A DNA stretch of 40,089 nucleotides from Clostridiaceae bacterium (GTDB lineage: Bacteria; Bacillota; Clostridia; Peptostreptococcales; Tindalliaceae), in contig JAGXHW010000019.1 in assembly GCA_024635995.1 (NCBI GenBank), positions 1-40,089 on the forward strand. Reading direction: 5' to 3'. Shown here in pieces: positions 9,655 to 17,350 of this stretch. The notes beneath the pieces are model-generated. The model searched no databases. It saw only the letters and a program-made list of their open reading frames with translations, and was not told the DNA's origin. The position numbers were made by a program, and so were the translations under genes. Numbering within the stretch: position 1 is the first letter of the stretch; each line of letters opens with the position of its first letter.

Positions 9655-11076
9655 ATGAAGTACAATCCCGTGACGAAAGAAGTTTTGGATGAACTGAAAT
9701 CCATTTTAGGCGAGAAAAATGTGTTTACTGATGAAGAAAAAATGGAGACTTATTCTCATGACGAAACAGATGTGAAAGTATATGGCCATATGCCGGAAGT
9801 GGTGATCACTCCTACCACTGCCCAACAGATTGCAGAGGTGGTAAAACTTGCCAACAGGGAAATAATTCCTATAACACCTCGCGGAGCCGGCAGTGGTCTT
9901 TCGGGAGGCGCCATTCCGGTCTATGGAGGAATCCTGCTTTCAGTTGAAAAGATGAATAAGGTCGTGGAGCTTGACTACGCCAATATGTTGTTTGTGGCAG
10001 AGTCGGGCATCATAACCAATGAAGTGAACGAGCTGGTGAAAGAAAAAGGACTGTTTTTTGCCGGCTATCCCATGAGTCTGGAAACCTGTTATTTGGGAGG
10101 GAACATTGCTGAAAATGCTGGCGGTGGTAAAGCCATCAAATATGGTGTGACAGGCCGTCATATCATGGGCGTTGAATTGGTAACACCCACCGGTGAAATT
10201 GTTGAACTTGGGGGGAAGCTGGCCAAGGATGTAACGGGTTACGATCTGAAACAATTGATTGTCGGATCAGAAGGTACTTTGGGAATTGTCACCAAAGCAA
10301 CCGTAAAGCTGACAGGGCTTCCTACAGCGAAGTCGAACCTGTTGGTGCTGTTCAAAACACCAAAAGAAGCCATTGATGTCGTTCCGGAAATCATGGCCGG
10401 TGGATTAATCCCAACGAGCATTGAATTCATGGACCGTTTGTCGGTGCAAACATCCTGTGAATACCTGAACGAAACCCTTCCTTATCAGGACTGTGGTGCC
10501 ATGCTGCTGATCGAAATGGATGGTACGGATCAGGACGAGGTAGAATTGAATGCGGAAAAAATCGGTGATAAATGCATGGACAATGGTGCCATTGAAGTTT
10601 ATGTAGCCGATAACCATACAACACAGGAACGGATATGGAGCGTACGGAGAAATATTGCAGAGGCTTTCAAAGTGGCCAGTCCGGTTCAGGTGATCGAAGA
10701 CATTGTTGTTCCAATATCAACCATTCCGGATCTGATTCCAGAACTGGAAAAAATATCGATAAAATATGATGTCCAGGTGCCCTGCTATGGTCACGCAGGT
10801 GATGGCAATATACATGCTCACCTGGTGAAAAATCCTAATTCCACCATGGAACATTGGCATGAAATTGAGCCAAAGGCCCTTCGTGAACTTTATGCGGCTA
10901 CCGATAAATTGGGTGGAAAAATCAGCGGTGAACATGGAATTGGACTGAAACGAAAAGCATATATGAAAGAGTTGATCAATCCAGCGGAGCTGGAACTGAT
11001 GAAAGCAATAAAAAGAGCTTGGGATCCCAATAACATTATGAATCCGGGAAAAATTTTTGATATGGAAGACATGTAA
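9655..11076 (+). CDS. glcD: FAD-linked 2-hydroxyacid (lactate/glycolate-type) dehydrogenase, LctD/GlcD family
   Basis: A 473-residue flavoprotein of the GlcD/LctD/D-lactate dehydrogenase family. The FAD_binding_4 domain shows PITPRGAGSGLSGG (about 73-86), NIAENAGGGKAIKYGVTGRH and VGSEGTLGIVTKA. The C-terminal FAD-oxidase domain has CYGHAGDGNIHAH (about 376) and GKISGEHGIGLKRK (about 422). It oxidises a 2-hydroxyacid to a 2-oxoacid and passes electrons to the Etf. In Acetobacterium woodii the matching LctBCD drives lactate oxidation with NAD+ at the expense of reduced ferredoxin. The substrate here could be lactate or another hydroxyacid, given the LarA-type and dehydratase genes downstream. 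An RNA hairpin and terminator follow. Confidence 0.93.
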   Translation: MKYNPVTKEVLDELKSILGEKNVFTDEEKMETYSHDETDVKVYGHMPEVVITPTTAQQIAEVVKLANREIIPITPRGAGSGLSGGAIPVYGGILLSVEKMNKVVELDYANMLFVAESGIITNEVNELVKEKGLFFAGYPMSLETCYLGGNIAENAGGGKAIKYGVTGRHIMGVELVTPTGEIVELGGKLAKDVTGYDLKQLIVGSEGTLGIVTKATVKLTGLPTAKSNLLVLFKTPKEAIDVVPEIMAGGLIPTSIEFMDRLSVQTSCEYLNETLPYQDCGAMLLIEMDGTDQDEVELNAEKIGDKCMDNGAIEVYVADNHTTQERIWSVRRNIAEAFKVASPVQVIEDIVVPISTIPDLIPELEKISIKYDVQVPCYGHAGDGNIHAHLVKNPNSTMEHWHEIEPKALRELYAATDKLGGKISGEHGIGLKRKAYMKELINPAELELMKAIKRAWDPNNIMNPGKIFDMEDM

Positions 11077-11101
11077 ACGTCATAAACCATGTGGCAATTG
11101 T

Positions 11102-11163
11102 CCGGGAAGAATCCAAGGTAAATGAATCAAAGGATTGTTTATCCTGCGGATTCTCCCGGGTTT
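11102..11163 (+). other. Long imperfect hairpin after the Etf-dehydrogenase operon
   Basis: CCGGGA-A-GAATCC (11102-11114) pairs with GGATTC-TCCCGG (11148-11159), leaving one bulged A, and is followed by GTTTAATAAT. The 33-base loop contains a second small hairpin, AGGAT (11131-11135) with ATCCT (11141-11145). It could be a weak terminator, a 3'-end stabiliser or a small structured RNA. Confidence 0.5.
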
Positions 11164-11187
11164 AATAATCCAGAGAAATTCTGAGTT

Positions 11188-11211
11188 CGACATTAATGAA
11201 TGTCGTTTTTT
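11188..11211 (+). terminator. Probable terminator / inverted repeat upstream of the IclR gene
   Basis: CGACATT (11188-11194) and AATGTCG (11199-11205) form a perfect 7-bp stem with a 4-base loop, followed by six Ts. It would end transcription of the Etf-dehydrogenase operon. Because it lies just upstream of the IclR promoter, the same palindrome could alternatively be a regulator site. Confidence 0.65.
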
Positions 11212-11215
11212 ACTA

Positions 11216-11244
11216 TTTACAGAATAGTTGGAATGTGTTACCAT
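11216..11244 (+). promoter_or_regulatory. Promoter for the IclR-LarA-like operon
   Basis: TTTACA (11216-11221), a 17-base spacer, then TACCAT (11239-11244) preceded by TGT, giving an extended -10. Transcription would start near 11251, about 40 bases before the gene. Confidence 0.55.
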
Positions 11245-11291
11245 TTAAGTCGTAAAAATGGCTAAACAATTCGAATCTAATGAGGGAAACC

Positions 11292-12080
11292 ATGGATAAA
11301 AATGGAAGAATTCAAACCATCGACAGAACATTAATGGTTCTCAACTGCTTCTCTGAGTATCAAACAGAAATGAGGCTTTCGGAAATTGCGGAGGAAATAG
11401 GATTAAACAAGAGCACGGTACACGGTATTTTAAATACATTAAAGTATCATGGTTTAATCAGTCAGGATGAAGAATCTCACAAATACCGGCTTGGATTAAG
11501 GTTGGTGGAACTTGGGAGTAGAGCAGCAAACTCTCTCAACGTTATTCAGATTGCTGGACCAAAAATCAGAAAACTGTGCCGTGAAATTGAGGAAACGGTT
11601 CACCTGGGAACCCTCGATGGCGATGAAATGGTTTATATTGACAAAATTGAATCGTGGCAGTCCATGCGCATTGCATCCTCTATAGGAGCCAGACTACCGG
11701 CTTACGGTACTGGTATGGGAAAAGCGATTATGGCCTTTCTTAATGAAGAGGAACTCATGCAAACGATTCCTGATGTTTTTAGGCCATTTACCTCGAATAC
11801 CATAATGAATATGGAAGACCTTCTGGAAGAGCTTGAAAAGATAAAGGGAAATGGATATGCCATTGACAACGAAGAATACAGCGTTGGTTTGAAATGTGTG
11901 GCCGCACCGATTTTTGACCACGAAGGCAAGGTCAAATACTCCATTAGTGTGTCCGGCCCAGGCGTGAGAATGTCGGAAGGCAAGATGGATAAAATTATCC
12001 TGCTGGTCAAGGAAACATGCATCGACATATCAGAAAAAATGGGATACAAAGGAGACTTTAGAGGAGTGAGAAGCTGGTGA
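11292..12080 (+). CDS. IclR family transcriptional regulator
   Basis: A 262-residue regulator. An N-terminal winged helix-turn-helix (RIQTIDRTLMVLNCF ... LSEIAEEIGLNKSTVHGILNTLKYHGLI, residues 4-57) is followed by an IclR ligand-binding domain, recognisable from VHLGTLDGDEMVYIDKIES, RLPAYGTGMGKAIMAF and YSVGLKCVAAPIFDHEGKVKYSISVSGP. IclR proteins commonly control catabolism of aromatic, short-chain or sugar acids and often autoregulate. I prefer the ATG at 11292 (GAGGGA just upstream) to the ATG at 11280, which has no site. The stop overlaps the next gene's start by four bases (GTGA), so it is coupled to the LarA-like enzyme it probably controls. Confidence 0.9.
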   Translation: MDKNGRIQTIDRTLMVLNCFSEYQTEMRLSEIAEEIGLNKSTVHGILNTLKYHGLISQDEESHKYRLGLRLVELGSRAANSLNVIQIAGPKIRKLCREIEETVHLGTLDGDEMVYIDKIESWQSMRIASSIGARLPAYGTGMGKAIMAFLNEEELMQTIPDVFRPFTSNTIMNMEDLLEELEKIKGNGYAIDNEEYSVGLKCVAAPIFDHEGKVKYSISVSGPGVRMSEGKMDKIILLVKETCIDISEKMGYKGDFRGVRSW

Positions 12081-13342
12081 AAACGAGAGTTAGGGAATTG
12101 CCGAAAATGTATCGCCTTCGGCAGCATTTTTCCATCGAAGAGGTGACAGACGTCTTCGATGAAATTTCAAAAGGTTTTTCTGAATATGACGACCGGATAA
12201 AACCGGGAAAAAAAATAGGCATTGCTGTAGGCAGTCGTGGCATTTATCAGTTGCCGAATTTGGTTAAGGCTGTTGTCAATGAGGTTAAAAAGAGAGGCGC
12301 CATCCCCCACATTATCCCGGCCATGGGCAGTCATGGTGGTGCCACTGCTGAGGGTCAGCAGGAATACTTAAAAGGGTATGGCATCACGGAAGAAACGGTA
12401 GGGGCTCCTGTGTTAAGCAATATGGAAGTTGAGCAGCTGGGAACCGTAGAACCGGATGGAATGCCTGTGTATTTTGACGCTGTTGCTATGTCCATGGATG
12501 GGTTGATTATGCTGAATCGAGTGAAAGCCCATACTGATTTTCATGACACAACAGAGAGTGGGCTATTAAAGCAGATGGCCATTGGTTTTGGAAATCATGT
12601 AGGTGCTTTGGCGATTCACGAATACGGTATTTATGGCTTGGCAAAACTGATTCCTAAAGCGGCTGAGATCATTATGGAAAAAGCGCCTATTTTATTGGGA
12701 GTAGCCATTCTGGAAAATGCAGAAGACACGACTGCAAAAATTGAAGTGCTGCCTAAGGAAAGAATTGCAAACCGGGAAAAAGAACTGATCATTGAAGCGA
12801 AATCACTTATGCCATCCCTGCCTTTTGACATGGCTGATGTGCTGGTGGTACAGGAAATGGGTAAAGACATCAGTGGAGTTGGCTTAGATTCAAATATTAC
12901 CGGCAGAATTTTGGTGAGAGGTGAGGATGATTCGAATGGACCTTCCATTTATCGAATTGTTTGCCTTGACTTGACAGAGGAAAGTCACCACAATGGGCTG
13001 GGGGTAGGGCTTGCTGATGTTATTACCCGACGTCTGTTTAATAAACTGGATTTGGAGACCACATATGCCAATGTCATCACTTCCGGTTTCTTGGAAAGAG
13101 GGTTTATACCCATCATTCAGGAAAATGATAAACTGGCGATTTTAACAGCGCTTTCCTGTTGCAATCGAAAAGTATCGATGGTTGACGCGAAGGTAGCCTT
13201 TATAAAAAACACATTAGATGTTAAGGAACTGTTGGTTTCTGAAGCGCTGCTGAAAGAGATTAAGAGAAAAGAGAATGTAGAAGTATTAGGAGAGGAAACG
13301 CTGAAGTATGATGACAACAATGATTTGCTTTTAGAATTATAA
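12077..13342 (+). CDS. LarA-like (DUF2088) nickel-pincer-dependent racemase/epimerase family protein
   Basis: A 421-residue member of the lactate racemase (LarA) superfamily, distant from the second LarA at 21716. LarA enzymes use a nickel-pincer nucleotide bound through a lysine and two histidines to racemise or epimerise 2-hydroxyacids. Candidate active-site residues are His86 in AMGSHGGA, His152 in RVKAHTDFH, Lys165 in GLLKQMAIGF and His174 in GNHVGA; their spacing resembles His108, His174, Lys184 and His200 of the Lactobacillus enzyme. The GTG start overlaps the IclR stop. With the upstream Etf-dehydrogenase it could feed one hydroxyacid enantiomer to oxidation, as LctF is thought to do in Acetobacterium. 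The substrate is unknown. Cofactor genes larB, larC and larE are not in the window. Confidence 0.8.
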   Translation: MKTRVRELPKMYRLRQHFSIEEVTDVFDEISKGFSEYDDRIKPGKKIGIAVGSRGIYQLPNLVKAVVNEVKKRGAIPHIIPAMGSHGGATAEGQQEYLKGYGITEETVGAPVLSNMEVEQLGTVEPDGMPVYFDAVAMSMDGLIMLNRVKAHTDFHDTTESGLLKQMAIGFGNHVGALAIHEYGIYGLAKLIPKAAEIIMEKAPILLGVAILENAEDTTAKIEVLPKERIANREKELIIEAKSLMPSLPFDMADVLVVQEMGKDISGVGLDSNITGRILVRGEDDSNGPSIYRIVCLDLTEESHHNGLGVGLADVITRRLFNKLDLETTYANVITSGFLERGFIPIIQENDKLAILTALSCCNRKVSMVDAKVAFIKNTLDVKELLVSEALLKEIKRKENVEVLGEETLKYDDNNDLLLEL

Positions 13343-13369
13343 AAAGTGATCTGAATGTATTACAAACGT

Positions 13370-13411
13370 ACCCGTTAGCCCAAATGTCACAAGGTTAACG
13401 GGTATTTTTTT
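13370..13411 (+). terminator. Rho-independent terminator after the LarA-like gene
   Basis: ACCCGTTA (13370-13377) pairs with TAACGGGT (13396-13403), loop of 18 bases, followed by A and seven Ts. It closes the IclR-LarA-like operon. Confidence 0.85.
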
Positions 13412-13504
13412 GGAGTGTATTCAGTCTAAACCTGCCACCGGCTTAACAGCTAAATACTTGATATTTTGAAAATGCCAGAAAAATGCAAAGAATAAAAATA
13501 ATGA

Positions 13505-13533
13505 TTGACCTCTTTATTCTGTGATGCTATGAT
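13505..13533 (+). promoter_or_regulatory. Promoter for the GntR-dehydratase-panB operon
   Basis: TTGACC (13505-13510), a 17-base spacer and TATGAT (13528-13533) preceded by TGC, a good sigma-A promoter with extended -10. Transcription would start near 13540, inside the palindromic operator. Confidence 0.75.
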
Positions 13534-13538
13534 TAAAA

Positions 13539-13554
13539 CATCAAACGTATGATG
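13539..13554 (+). promoter_or_regulatory. Palindromic operator, probable GntR/FadR-family binding site (site 1)
   Basis: CATCAAACGTATGATG matches its own reverse complement at 14 of 16 positions. It overlaps the predicted start of transcription of the GntR gene, as expected for autorepression. A similar sequence (12 of 16 identical) lies before the lyase operon at 17011. Confidence 0.65.
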
Positions 13555-13583
13555 TCTTATGAATATTAAAGGAGGGACATCGT

Positions 13584-14327
13584 TTGTCTAACGAAGAAAA
13601 GAAAACCACTGTCAGCAAACTTATTTTTACAGGAGTAAAGAAACAATCAGCAACTAAAATGGTCATAGAAACGATAAAGGATCTCCTGGTTACAAAAAAA
13701 CTATTACCAGGGGACAAGCTTCCAAGTGAGAGCGACCTTGCAGAAGGGCTTAATGTAAGTAGAGGTTCGATTCGTGAAGCCATGAAAATCTTGAATGCCT
13801 ATGGTGTTGTTGACATTAGAAGAGGTGATGGAACATACATAAGTATTTCCAGTGAAGGGTCGATGCTTGATCCACTCTTATTTAAACTGATATTTCACCA
13901 GGACAGCTTTGATGATCTTAAAAACCTGAGAGAGATGATTGAAATTGGCATTGTAAAACTAGTTATAGAGAATGCAACTGATGAAGATATCAACGAATTG
14001 GAGAGTGCCTATAACTACGCATTAAAAATGGTTGCCGAAGGAAACTATGAAGGTGAAGTGATCAGGGAAGCTGAGTTGAAGTTTCATACTGCATTTGGTG
14101 AGGCTTCCAAGAATATGCTGGTACAAATAATTTATAATTACGTTATGGAACTATTTATACCTAATATCTACAAGGATAAAGATGATAAAGAATTTGGACC
14201 TGAGGCACTGGCAAGTCACAGACCGATCATTGATGCTATAAAAGCCAGAGACATTCAAGCTGGCGAACGATCCATACATTACTCAATGGACGTGTGGAAA
14301 AAACAAACCGGTCGAAGAGAAAGATAA
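13584..14327 (+). CDS. FadR/GntR family (FCD domain) transcriptional regulator
   Basis: A 247-residue regulator. The N-terminal winged helix ([48 protein letters not shown], about residues 40-90) is followed by an all-helical FCD ligand domain with the metal/ligand His residues in [16 protein letters not shown] and SIHYSM. FCD regulators usually bind organic or sugar acids and repress their degradation operons. It starts at TTG, with AAAGGAGGG 8 bases upstream. It precedes the dehydratase by 26 bases and is probably first in that operon. Predicted operators are at 13539 and 17011, covering both halves of the island. Confidence 0.92.
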   Translation: MSNEEKKTTVSKLIFTGVKKQSATKMVIETIKDLLVTKKLLPGDKLPSESDLAEGLNVSRGSIREAMKILNAYGVVDIRRGDGTYISISSEGSMLDPLLFKLIFHQDSFDDLKNLREMIEIGIVKLVIENATDEDINELESAYNYALKMVAEGNYEGEVIREAELKFHTAFGEASKNMLVQIIYNYVMELFIPNIYKDKDDKEFGPEALASHRPIIDAIKARDIQAGERSIHYSMDVWKKQTGRRER

Positions 14328-14353
14328 ATGACGCATTACGAGGAGGTTCAATT

Positions 14354-16009
14354 ATGAAGAGTCATGCAACAACGAAGGGTGTAGAACGGGCAACACACAG
14401 GGCATTGTATTATGCCATGGGATTTTTACCGGAAGACCTGGATAAACCGCTTATTGGAATTGTCAATACACAGAATGAGGCCGTGCCTGGCCATATTCAT
14501 TTGGATACGATTTCCAAAGCTGTGAGGGAAGGCGTTTTAGCTTCAGGGGGAACACCCATCGAGTTTCCAACCATTGGCCTTTGTGATGGGATAGCCCAGG
14601 GTAATTATGGTATGCATTATCCATTAGCCAGTAGGGAGCTCATCGCAGATTCAATTGAATGTATGATGAATGGACATTCGTATGATGCCATGGTAATGAT
14701 AACTAATTGTGACAAAATAACACCTGGGATGCTGATGGCTGCAGCAAGGTTAAACGTACCGGCCATTATGATTAGTGGAGGACCAATGGCAACGGGTTTT
14801 AACGAAGGAAAAGAAGTTGGGTACACAGATTTAATGGAAGCACCAGGTGCTGTGCAAAGAGGCACTATGACCCCGAAAGAGCTGGAGAAGCTGGAAAGGG
14901 AAGCGTTACCGGGTTGTGGGTCTTGTAATTTACTGGGCACTGCAAATTCCATGAACTTTTTGACAGAGGGTATTGGCATGGCACTGCCAGGCAGCACCTT
15001 TACGGCTGCCTCAGGAAAACGACTGGCACTGGGTAAAGAAACGGGTAAAAAGATTATGGAACTGTACCATAAAGATATCAAACCGAGGGATATATTAACA
15101 CCTGACGCATTCTACAACGCTTTGCTGGTTGATATGGCCATCGGAGGTTCATCCAACACATTGCTTCATCTGGCAGCCATTGCCAATGAAGCGGATGTGG
15201 AATTTAACATGGGTCAAGTAATGGATATCGCATCAAAAACCCCCCACCTTGTAAAGTTGAAACCGGCGGGTGACCATTTTCCTGCTGACTTGGACCGGGC
15301 AGGTGGTGTTGCGGCGGTTATGAAGGAACTCAAAAACCTTGGATTGCTAAAAAATGCCATGACTGTAAGTGCAAAAACCACATACGAAAACATTGAAGAG
15401 GCAGTGGTTCTTAACAGGGATGTTATTAGAGATTTACCGACTGCGTATTCCCAGACCGGAGGGTTGGCTATACTCTATGGAAGTCTGGCGCCTGAGGGTG
15501 CTGTATGTAAAAAAGCAGGTGTGGTGGATAAAATGTTAAAACACCAAGGTCCTGCACGTGTGTATAACAAAGAAGAAGATTCAGTAAAAGCAATTTTTAA
15601 CGGTGAGATCAACCCCGGTGATGTAGTGGTTGTAAGGTATGAAGGCCCCAAAGGTGGGCCCGGTATGCGTGAAATGCTCACACCCACTTCCGCCATCATT
15701 GGAATGGATTTGGGAGACAAAGTGGCGTTGGTTACTGATGGGCGCTTCTCAGGAGCTACTCGGGGTGCTGCCATTGGCCATATTTCTCCTGAAGCAGCAG
15801 ATGGAGGACCATTGGCATTTGTGGAAGAAGGAGACATGATAAGTATTGACATTGAAAAAGGGATACTTGACCTGATGGTTTCTATAGAAGTGGTGGAAGA
15901 AAGAAGAAAACGATGGACAGCACCGGTACCACCTGTCCAAAAAGGCAGTTATTTGGATAGGTATTCCAAACTGGTGGGTTCTGCAATGTCGGGCGCAATT
16001 TTTAAATAA
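14354..16009 (+). CDS. ilvD: IlvD/Edd family dehydratase (dihydroxy-acid or sugar-acid dehydratase), copy 1
   Basis: A 551-residue iron-sulfur dehydratase converting 2,3-dihydroxy acids to 2-oxo-3-deoxy acids. Cluster-site Cys lie in LCDGIAQG (Cys77), NCDKITPGM (Cys119) and GCGSCN (Cys188, Cys191). Family segments [17 protein letters not shown] and [14 protein letters not shown] are intact. The family covers true dihydroxy-acid dehydratase (valine/isoleucine synthesis) and dehydratases of sugar acids such as gluconate, arabinonate or xylonate. No ilvB, ilvC or leu gene is nearby; it sits between a GntR regulator and a panB paralogue, with a second IlvD-type gene 8 kb on, so I favour a catabolic acid-sugar role. 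ATG chosen for AGGAGG at 14341; the longer frame overlaps gntR without a site. The symbol is a family label only. Confidence 0.87.
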   Translation: MKSHATTKGVERATHRALYYAMGFLPEDLDKPLIGIVNTQNEAVPGHIHLDTISKAVREGVLASGGTPIEFPTIGLCDGIAQGNYGMHYPLASRELIADSIECMMNGHSYDAMVMITNCDKITPGMLMAAARLNVPAIMISGGPMATGFNEGKEVGYTDLMEAPGAVQRGTMTPKELEKLEREALPGCGSCNLLGTANSMNFLTEGIGMALPGSTFTAASGKRLALGKETGKKIMELYHKDIKPRDILTPDAFYNALLVDMAIGGSSNTLLHLAAIANEADVEFNMGQVMDIASKTPHLVKLKPAGDHFPADLDRAGGVAAVMKELKNLGLLKNAMTVSAKTTYENIEEAVVLNRDVIRDLPTAYSQTGGLAILYGSLAPEGAVCKKAGVVDKMLKHQGPARVYNKEEDSVKAIFNGEINPGDVVVVRYEGPKGGPGMREMLTPTSAIIGMDLGDKVALVTDGRFSGATRGAAIGHISPEAADGGPLAFVEEGDMISIDIEKGILDLMVSIEVVEERRKRWTAPVPPVQKGSYLDRYSKLVGSAMSGAIFK

Positions 16010-16029
16010 ACCAATAGGGAGTGTTTAAA

Positions 16030-16863
16030 ATGGTTAAACGAAAACCAACCGTCCAGGAATTGAAGGACATGAAAACCAATGGTAAAAAGTTTAAGATGAT
16101 TACGGTATACGACCATCAAATGGCATCTATTGTTGATAAATCTGATGCCCAATTAATTTTGGTTGGCGATTCTTTAGGGATGATTATTCAAGGTCACGAA
16201 GGAACTGCACCAGTTAATATTGAAGATATTCAATATCATTTGAAAGCAGTTCGAAAAGGTGCTCCAAACACCTTTGTTGTTGGAGATATGCCCTTTATGG
16301 CTTACCAGGCCAGCAAAGAAGACGCTATCCGTAACGCAGGAAGTTTGATTAAATTGGGGGCTGATTGTGTTAAAATGGAGGGCGGAATGGGTATCATGGA
16401 CAAAATTAAAGCTGTTACAGATATTGGAATACCGGTGATAGCTCATATTGGCCTGACCCCTCAGACAGCAGCATCCCTTGGAGGATTCAAGGTGCAGGGC
16501 AAAAATCAGGAAGCAAGTGAAAGACTTTTAAAAGAAGCTATTGCAGCTGAGGAAGCAGGTGCTTTTGCCATTGTACTGGAGTGTATACCTTCTCAATTGG
16601 GGAAACTGATTGACGAAACCATTAGTATACCCACCATCAGTGTTGGTGCTGGGCCAAACGCTACAGCACAGAACCTGAATGCATATGATCTGCTTGGTAT
16701 ATTCGACAGCTTTGTACCAAAGTTTGTTAAACAATATGCTAAAATGGGGCCTGAAATGGTGGAGGCTTTTAATGCATGGTGTGCAGATATTGACGAAGGA
16801 GTCTACCCTGCACCTGAACATGAGTTTAATATGAAATCAGAGGATCTGCCTAAACTATATTGA
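16030..16863 (+). CDS. panB: PanB-like ketopantoate hydroxymethyltransferase family protein, diverged copy 1
   Basis: A 277-residue (beta/alpha)8 enzyme of the PanB family. PanB transfers a one-carbon unit from methylene-THF to 2-oxoisovalerate; the reaction is reversible. Metal and catalytic residues are present: VGDSLGM (Asp47), GDMPFM (Asp86), VKMEGG (Lys115, Glu117), HIGLTPQ and LECIP (Glu184). It departs from canonical PanB in several places: TVYDHQ for TAYDY, GHEGTAPVN for GxDSTLPVT, and SVGAGPNATAQNLNAYD in place of the usual GIGAGxxxDGQxLVxxD stretch near residues 202-218. With no panC, panD or panE nearby and a dehydratase 20 bases upstream, I infer a related reaction on another 2-oxo acid, probably retro-aldol. 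ATG at 16030 has AGGGAG upstream. Confidence 0.85.
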   Translation: MVKRKPTVQELKDMKTNGKKFKMITVYDHQMASIVDKSDAQLILVGDSLGMIIQGHEGTAPVNIEDIQYHLKAVRKGAPNTFVVGDMPFMAYQASKEDAIRNAGSLIKLGADCVKMEGGMGIMDKIKAVTDIGIPVIAHIGLTPQTAASLGGFKVQGKNQEASERLLKEAIAAEEAGAFAIVLECIPSQLGKLIDETISIPTISVGAGPNATAQNLNAYDLLGIFDSFVPKFVKQYAKMGPEMVEAFNAWCADIDEGVYPAPEHEFNMKSEDLPKLY

Positions 16864-16925
16864 GGTTTGCTCCACACATAACTACAAAGTGATTTGAATA
16901 GTCGTATTAGTAACAAACTTGCTTC

Positions 16926-16954
16926 TTGACGAAGACGCGTAGCTAGAGTAAGAT
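16926..16954 (+). promoter_or_regulatory. Promoter for the UxaA-type lyase / TRAP operon
   Basis: TTGACG (16926-16931), 17-base spacer, TAAGAT (16949-16954). The start would be near 16961, giving a leader of about 80 bases that contains the second GntR-type palindrome. Confidence 0.6.
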
Positions 16955-17010
16955 AGATTTATTATTATTTTGAATTCATTGCAACAGAGCGTAAGAACGT
17001 AATTCGATAA

Positions 17011-17026
17011 TGTCAAACATTTGATG
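17011..17026 (+). promoter_or_regulatory. Probable GntR/FadR-family operator (site 2)
   Basis: TGTCAAACATTTGATG shares 12 of 16 bases with the palindrome at 13539 (common core TCAAAC-T-TGATG) and contains the inverted repeat TCAAA/TTTGA. It lies downstream of the predicted start site and just before the ribosome binding site of the lyase small subunit, so repression would be by roadblock. Confidence 0.55.
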
Positions 17027-17043
17027 GTTAGGAGGAACTGAAA

Positions 17044-17334
17044 GTGCAGCAGCTGGTTGTTATCAATCTAAAAGACAATGTTGCGACGGCTACCCGGGAA
17101 CTTAAAAAAGACCAGGAACTTAGAGTGGAAATAGGTGGGGAGCAGGTTGTGTTGACGATGAAAGAAGACATTAGATTTGGGCATAAGGTAGCGATTATGG
17201 ATCTGGTTAAAGGCCAAGATATTATTAAATACGGTGAAGTGATGGGAACAGCAACGGCAGACGTATTTAAGGGAGAACACATTCATGTGCATAATGTGGT
17301 GAGCCAGCGTGGCAGAGGGGATCTTGCTACATAA
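17044..17334 (+). CDS. UxaA/SuyA-type lyase, small subunit (SAF domain)
   Basis: A 96-residue SAF-domain protein matching the N-terminal domain of altronate dehydratase UxaA, ending in the typical SQRGRGDL. In some enzymes, including sulfolactate sulfo-lyase SuyAB, this domain is a separate small subunit, as here. It starts at GTG with AGGAGG 8 bases upstream and is followed at once by the large subunit. The segments NVATATRELKKDQEL and IRFGHKVAIMDLVKGQDIIKYGEVMGTAT are the family's conserved core. Confidence 0.87.
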   Translation: MQQLVVINLKDNVATATRELKKDQELRVEIGGEQVVLTMKEDIRFGHKVAIMDLVKGQDIIKYGEVMGTATADVFKGEHIHVHNVVSQRGRGDLAT

Positions 17335-17350
17335 TGAGGAGGCATATAAA

